From contig CAIZXS010000011.1 in the NCBI GenBank assembly GCA_903937035.1, forward strand, positions 1-59,592: a stretch of DNA of 59,592 nt, given 5' to 3'. A model generated the notes under the pieces. It made no database searches. It was not told where the DNA came from and saw only the letters and a program-made list of their open reading frames with translations. Source of the DNA: an uncultured bacterium (GTDB lineage: Bacteria; Patescibacteriota; Minisyncoccia; Moranbacterales; UBA2206). The position numbers and the translations under genes were made by a program. Positions within the stretch are counted from its first letter, which is position 1, and the number at the start of each line of letters is the position of its first letter. Below, piece after piece: positions 56,340 through 59,592 of this stretch.

Positions 56340-58526
56340 ATGCAAAAAACCCTCAAAAAATATTTCGGCTATGACGAATTTCGTCCGCTGCAGGCGGAGA
56401 TTATTTCACACGTACTTGAGAAAAATAACGCGTTTGTGCTCATGCCTACTGGAGGTGGGAAGTCGCTTTGCTTCCAATTGCCGGCGCTCAAGTTTCCTGG
56501 GATTACGCTTGTCATTTCACCGCTGATTGCACTGATGAAAGACCAAGTTGATGCGCTGCGTGCCAATGGGGTTGAGGCGGAGTTTATCAATAGCTCACTG
56601 ACGTCCACAGAGATAAATCGAATTGAAAATCGATCCAGAAAAGGGGAGATTAAGATTTTATACTTAGCGCCGGAGCGTTTGGCACTTTCAACCTTTCAAT
56701 ATTTTCTCAAAAGTTTGGAAATTAGTCTCATTGCAATTGACGAAGCGCACTGTATCTCTGAGTGGGGACATGATTTTCGTCCGGATTATCGCAATCTTGC
56801 AAAATTGCGAAATATTTTTCCGTCTGTGCCGGTAATAGCGCTCACGGCGACAGCGACAGACAAGGTGCGAGAGGATATTGTGCGGCAGTTGGAAATGAAA
56901 GACGCCCCGGTCTTCATTTCTAGTTTTAATCGGCCCAATCTAACTTACGTCGTGCGACCAAAGAAGAATGCTTTTGCTAACTTAGTGAATTTGCTCAAGA
57001 AATATCCAGATCGCTCGGTGATTATTTATTGCTTCTCTCGCAAGGAAACGGAAAGCATCGCGGCTGATTTGAAGCAGAAGGGTTTTAAGGCGGCGGCCTA
57101 TCATGCGGGGTTGGAAAATGAGAAAAGAAGAAAGACTCAGGAGAAGTTTGTGCGTGATGAAGTGCAAATTATTGTGGCGACAATTGCCTTTGGGATGGGG
57201 ATCGATAAACCAGATGTGCGTTTGATTGTGCATTATTCGCTGCCCAAATCAATCGAAGGCTATTATCAAGAAACCGGGCGCGCGGGACGTGATGGGCTCC
57301 CTAGTGAGTGTGTGCTTTTCTATTCCTACGGAGACACAATGAAACATAATTATTTCCTGCGGGATATTCAAGACGAGAATGAACGAAAAGGTGCTCAAAA
57401 AAAGTTGGCGCAAGTAGTTGAGTATGCAGAGCTTCGGACGTGTCGGCGTGCATATCTGTTGGGTTATTTTAGCGAAAAACAAGAGGCAGAGGGTTGCGGA
57501 GGCTGTGATGTATGCCTTCGCCCGAAAGAGGAAGTTGACGCGACAATTATTTCTCAAAAAATTCTCTCCGCCATTGTGCGCACGGGGGAGCGGTTTGGCG
57601 GAAGATATGTGATGAGTGTGTTGCGCGGGTCGCGCGTCAAAAAAGTGCTGGAGTTTGGGCATGATCAGCTTTCTGTTTTTGGAATTGCCAAAGATTCAAG
57701 TGAGGAGGAAATTATGTATTTTATTAATTTACTCATTGCCAAGGGATATGCGGCCAAGAGTGAGGGTGAATACCCGATGATATATCTTACAAACTTGGGA
57801 AAGAAATTTTTGAATAATCGGGAGAAAATATTTTTACTCAGTCCTCAATTTGAAAAAGAATCGGAGTTGGAGGTTAAAAAGAAAAAGGGCGCACTGGAAT
57901 ATGACACGCAGTTATTTGAACAGCTCAGAGCTATTAGAAAAAGTCTAGCCGAGCAAAAAGGCGTACCTCCGTTTATTGTTTTTAGTGATGTTGCGCTGCA
58001 AGAGATGGCCTACTATTTCCCGCAAAACAAAGAGAGCTTTTTGCAGATCAGTGGCGTGGGAGCAATGAAGCTTTCTGAATACGGAGAGAAATTTATGGGT
58101 GTGATTGGAGATTATGCGAAGAAAAATAATTTAGTTGAAAAACAAAATATTTCCCATAGAGACGCGCCGTCACTGCGCCTCAAAAACAATCGAAATCAGG
58201 ACAAAGAAGTTCTGGCGAGGCGTATCCATGGAGGTGCGGGTTCTACATATATGGAAACGAAAGAAAGGCTGAATGCGGGGATGAGTTTGGGGCGAATTGC
58301 CAGTGAGCGCAAATTATCTCTAGTAACGATTATTGCCCACATTGAAAAGTTGAAAGAAAGCGGAGAAGAAATTGAAATTGAACATTTGCGATTGCCAGAA
58401 AAAAGATTTCAAGAAATCAAAGTGGCTTTTGAAAAATCCGGCGGAGCATTGCTTTCCCCGGTGCTAAATATTTTAGGAGAAGATTATAGCTATGAAGAGT
58501 TGAGAGTGGCGCGGTTGTTCTTGTGA
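56340..58526 (+). CDS. recQ: ATP-dependent DNA helicase RecQ
   Basis: 3'-5' helicase in recombination and fork repair. The 728 residues comprise the helicase core (T-G-G-G-K-S Walker A near 37-42, D-E-A-H at 134-137, Q-E-x-G-R-A-G-R-D motif VI), a zinc-binding region with the cysteines of L-R-T-C and C-G-G-C-D-V-C, the RQC winged helix, an HRDC domain and a further helix-turn-helix C-terminal domain. The frame is open from 56316, but 56340 (M-Q-K-T-L-K-K-Y-F-G) matches the family start. Confidence 0.96.
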   Translation: MQKTLKKYFGYDEFRPLQAEIISHVLEKNNAFVLMPTGGGKSLCFQLPALKFPGITLVISPLIALMKDQVDALRANGVEAEFINSSLTSTEINRIENRSRKGEIKILYLAPERLALSTFQYFLKSLEISLIAIDEAHCISEWGHDFRPDYRNLAKLRNIFPSVPVIALTATATDKVREDIVRQLEMKDAPVFISSFNRPNLTYVVRPKKNAFANLVNLLKKYPDRSVIIYCFSRKETESIAADLKQKGFKAAAYHAGLENEKRRKTQEKFVRDEVQIIVATIAFGMGIDKPDVRLIVHYSLPKSIEGYYQETGRAGRDGLPSECVLFYSYGDTMKHNYFLRDIQDENERKGAQKKLAQVVEYAELRTCRRAYLLGYFSEKQEAEGCGGCDVCLRPKEEVDATIISQKILSAIVRTGERFGGRYVMSVLRGSRVKKVLEFGHDQLSVFGIAKDSSEEEIMYFINLLIAKGYAAKSEGEYPMIYLTNLGKKFLNNREKIFLLSPQFEKESELEVKKKKGALEYDTQLFEQLRAIRKSLAEQKGVPPFIVFSDVALQEMAYYFPQNKESFLQISGVGAMKLSEYGEKFMGVIGDYAKKNNLVEKQNISHRDAPSLRLKNNRNQDKEVLARRIHGGAGSTYMETKERLNAGMSLGRIASERKLSLVTIIAHIEKLKESGEEIEIEHLRLPEKRFQEIKVAFEKSGGALLSPVLNILGEDYSYEELRVARLFL

Positions 58527-58533
58527 TTGAGAA

Positions 58534-59283
58534 TTATGCTAATTCTGGATTCAGCTTTTTTTCACTAATCTCCCACATTGTCTCAAAAAAACTCTTTTGC
58601 GTGTTATGGATCATCTGGCTTTCGATGATGATGGCGATTTCTTCTTCATAGGAAACCATGCCAATCTTGTTTCCGCCATAAATGACCATTTCAATTTCTA
58701 CTTTGAATTTTTCTGATTGAATGGTGCGGCTTTGGAAGAAATGTTTGTCTTCATCCTGGGCGATGGTGCGAAGTTCTTTACTGCTGGGAAAAAGGATTCT
58801 AGCCCAGATTTTCTTTTCTTTTCGCTTGGGGATGAAATAGCTCATGAAATAGTTGTCGAAATCGAAAAATTTTTCGTTTAAAGTCCCAAGCATCTCGCTT
58901 CCAGGGTATTTTAGGACATCCTTGAAAACCTCCCGATAGGCCTCACGGCCTTCAAAAAATTGGATTTTAGGCTTTTTATCAATTAGATTGGTGAAAGCCA
59001 AGAGCTCCGGCATAACTTTGTCGAGGGCTTTTTTCTTTTCTTCAAGCATTTCTGCCAGTTTTTTGGGGTTTTCGGCAAAACAAACAGCTATATTGTTGCT
59101 AGTGTAGCTGTTCATGAGACCTTTTTCTTTTAGTGTTTCCACGGCCAAATAGGTGGTTGTGCGCTTTACGAGCGACTTTTTGGCCAAACGATAGACGCTG
59201 GTTTCGCCCAATTCCAGGGCGGCCAGGTAGACCTTAGCCTCATTTTCGGAGAGTCCGGCGTTTTTAAGTTCGTCTAAATGCAT
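58534..59283 (-). CDS. TrmB-family transcriptional regulator 5
   Basis: A 249-residue regulator. The open frame runs to 59373, but the extra 30 residues are hydrophobic and cover the likely promoter; ATG 59283 gives the family start M-H-L-D-E-L-K-N-A-G-L-S-E-N. Winged helix to about 70 (recognition region Y-R-L-A-K-K-S-L-V-K-R-T-T-T-Y), then K-P-K-I-Q-F-F-E-G-R-E-A-Y-R-E-V-F-K-D and a C-terminal T-Q-K-S-F-F-E-T-M-W helix. Most like the regulator at 30236. It is divergent from the small cassette gene at 59522, with 238 bp between. Confidence 0.85.
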   Translation of the reverse strand: MHLDELKNAGLSENEAKVYLAALELGETSVYRLAKKSLVKRTTTYLAVETLKEKGLMNSYTSNNIAVCFAENPKKLAEMLEEKKKALDKVMPELLAFTNLIDKKPKIQFFEGREAYREVFKDVLKYPGSEMLGTLNEKFFDFDNYFMSYFIPKRKEKKIWARILFPSSKELRTIAQDEDKHFFQSRTIQSEKFKVEIEMVIYGGNKIGMVSYEEEIAIIIESQMIHNTQKSFFETMWEISEKKLNPELA

Positions 59284-59421
59284 AAAATGTGGTGTTATAG
59301 TGCTTACTGCCATCAAAAGTGACGACAATATTATTATAACATAGCTTGTCAAAAATAGCAATAGATAAGCCAAATAGTTGGGTTTCCTAAAATTGCTAAA
59401 CTTGACAATAGTCGTTAACTA

Positions 59422-59450
59422 TGGACTAGTTGCCAATTTTCTGATATACT
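59422..59450 (+). promoter_or_regulatory. Promoter of the right small cassette gene
   Basis: TGGACT (59422-59427), 17-bp spacer, TATACT (59445-59450). The -35 lies in a short inverted repeat AACTA-TGGAC-TAGTT, a possible operator. The -35 is weaker than that of the left copy, so the two copies may differ in strength. Confidence 0.65.
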
Positions 59451-59455
59451 ACGCT

Positions 59456-59496
59456 GTTAAGATAAATCACCAAAAAAAGACCAGCAATATCTTAAC
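59456..59496 (+). ncRNA. 5'-terminal leader hairpin of the small cassette gene (right copy)
   Basis: GTTAAGATA (59456-59464) pairs with TATCTTAAC (59488-59496). Same structure as at 97-137 and 11047-11085. Confidence 0.55.
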
Positions 59497-59521
59497 AAAC
59501 TAATCATTAAGCAAAAAAACT

Positions 59522-59592
59522 ATGAAATTATTACTAAGCAATGGAACAGTAATCAATAATACCCCAGATATGTCAGATAAGACTAGAAAATA
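59522..59592 (+). CDS. Small cassette protein, N-terminal fragment (gene runs off the window)
   Basis: ATG at 59522 followed by 22 further codons to the window edge, identical to the fragment at 1-71. See 11109-11309 for the complete relative. It is divergent from TrmB-type regulator 5. What lies downstream, including any receiver-like genes, is outside the window. Confidence 0.72.
   Translation, partial: MKLLLSNGTVINNTPDMSDKTRK

Larger units (their letters stand above)
59452..59592. repeat. Right arm of 141-bp terminal inverted repeat
   Basis: Exact reverse complement of 1-141, covering the leader hairpin and first codons of the small cassette gene up to the window edge. Confidence 0.95.

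Noticed and set aside
59284-59373. Hydrophobic N-terminal extension of TrmB-type regulator 5
   Set aside because: It is absent from the other four regulators and overlaps the intergenic control region.
1-59592. Terminal inverted repeats as telomeres of a linear plasmid or phage
   Set aside because: The repeats sit inside a gene start and leader, the content is chromosomal housekeeping, and the same cassette occurs internally; an assembly break in a repeat is simpler.
1-59592. CRISPR array, rRNA genes or transposase
   Set aside because: No regularly spaced repeats, rRNA sequence or transposase-like frames were seen on either strand.
1-59592. TGA recoded as glycine, as in some related lineages
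   Set aside because: Many conserved genes end at TGA at the expected length (dxs, for example) and no frame needs readthrough of TGA.

Overview
The window looks like a piece of a Candidatus Patescibacteria (CPR) chromosome with the standard code, since TGA ends many genes (dxs for example). This is inferred from gene content: small housekeeping proteins, many TrmB-type regulators, T4SS-pilin-like membrane proteins, 3D-domain and DUF4446 proteins, tRNAs without encoded CCA, and GC-rich palindromes inserted between and inside genes. No rRNA, CRISPR array or transposase was seen.

Layout. 1-7.4 kb: end of a small-protein gene, TrmB regulator 1, CCA-adding enzyme, a PLC-like protein, dxs, fhs. 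7.5-12.2 kb is an accessory zone: TrmB regulator 2, a 15-copy pentanucleotide repeat, an fhs remnant, a broken secreted-protein gene, an orphan gene, TrmB regulator 3, then a divergent operon of a small protein and two receiver-like proteins. 12.3-18.1 kb: rarA, a secreted protein, Nudix, folD, an rluD-like gene, rplS, two tRNAs. 18.1-24.3 kb: further tRNAs with duplicated 3' ends, an orphan 647-residue membrane protein, a class A PBP, a 3D-domain protein. 24.4-36.2 kb: ureohydrolase, family 4 UDG, phosphoesterase, a preQ0-type operon (methyltransferase-queD-queE-folE), a second methyltransferase, TrmB regulator 4, nfo, nrnA-like, rbfA, infB, DUF4446. 36.4-44.1 kb: orphan genes, a solute-binding lipoprotein, four T4SS-pilin-like genes, and a convergent two-gene membrane operon. 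44.4-52.9 kb: nusA, ppaC, tig, clpP, gpmI, rny, HU. 53-59.6 kb: tRNA-Pro and tRNA-Gly with repeat elements around a lone PAS gene, a metzincin protease, a barrel-like membrane-anchored protein, recQ, TrmB regulator 5, and a second copy of the small-protein gene start.

Most notable system. Three times a TrmB-family regulator gene stands back to back with a gene for a small protein whose N-terminus is nearly invariant (M-K-x-L-L-x-N-G, then P-D-M-S and R-K). Each small gene has a near-consensus promoter and a 5' leader that begins with a hairpin GTTAAGAT...ATCTTA(A/G)C, conserved with a G-U wobble. The first and last 141 bases of the window are exact reverse complements and contain this leader and gene start. 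The window therefore ends inside identical copies of the cassette, which is multicopy in this genome. In the complete central copy the small gene is followed by two receiver-like proteins.

Expression signals are regular. Most promoters are TTGACA-like, 17 bp, TATAAT-like, and many housekeeping ones carry TGC just before the -10. Some genes appear leaderless (rplS, the metzincin gene, the CCA-adding enzyme), while a minority, mostly accessory, have strong AAGGAGG sites. All calls were made by reading the sequence and translations; no database search was run.
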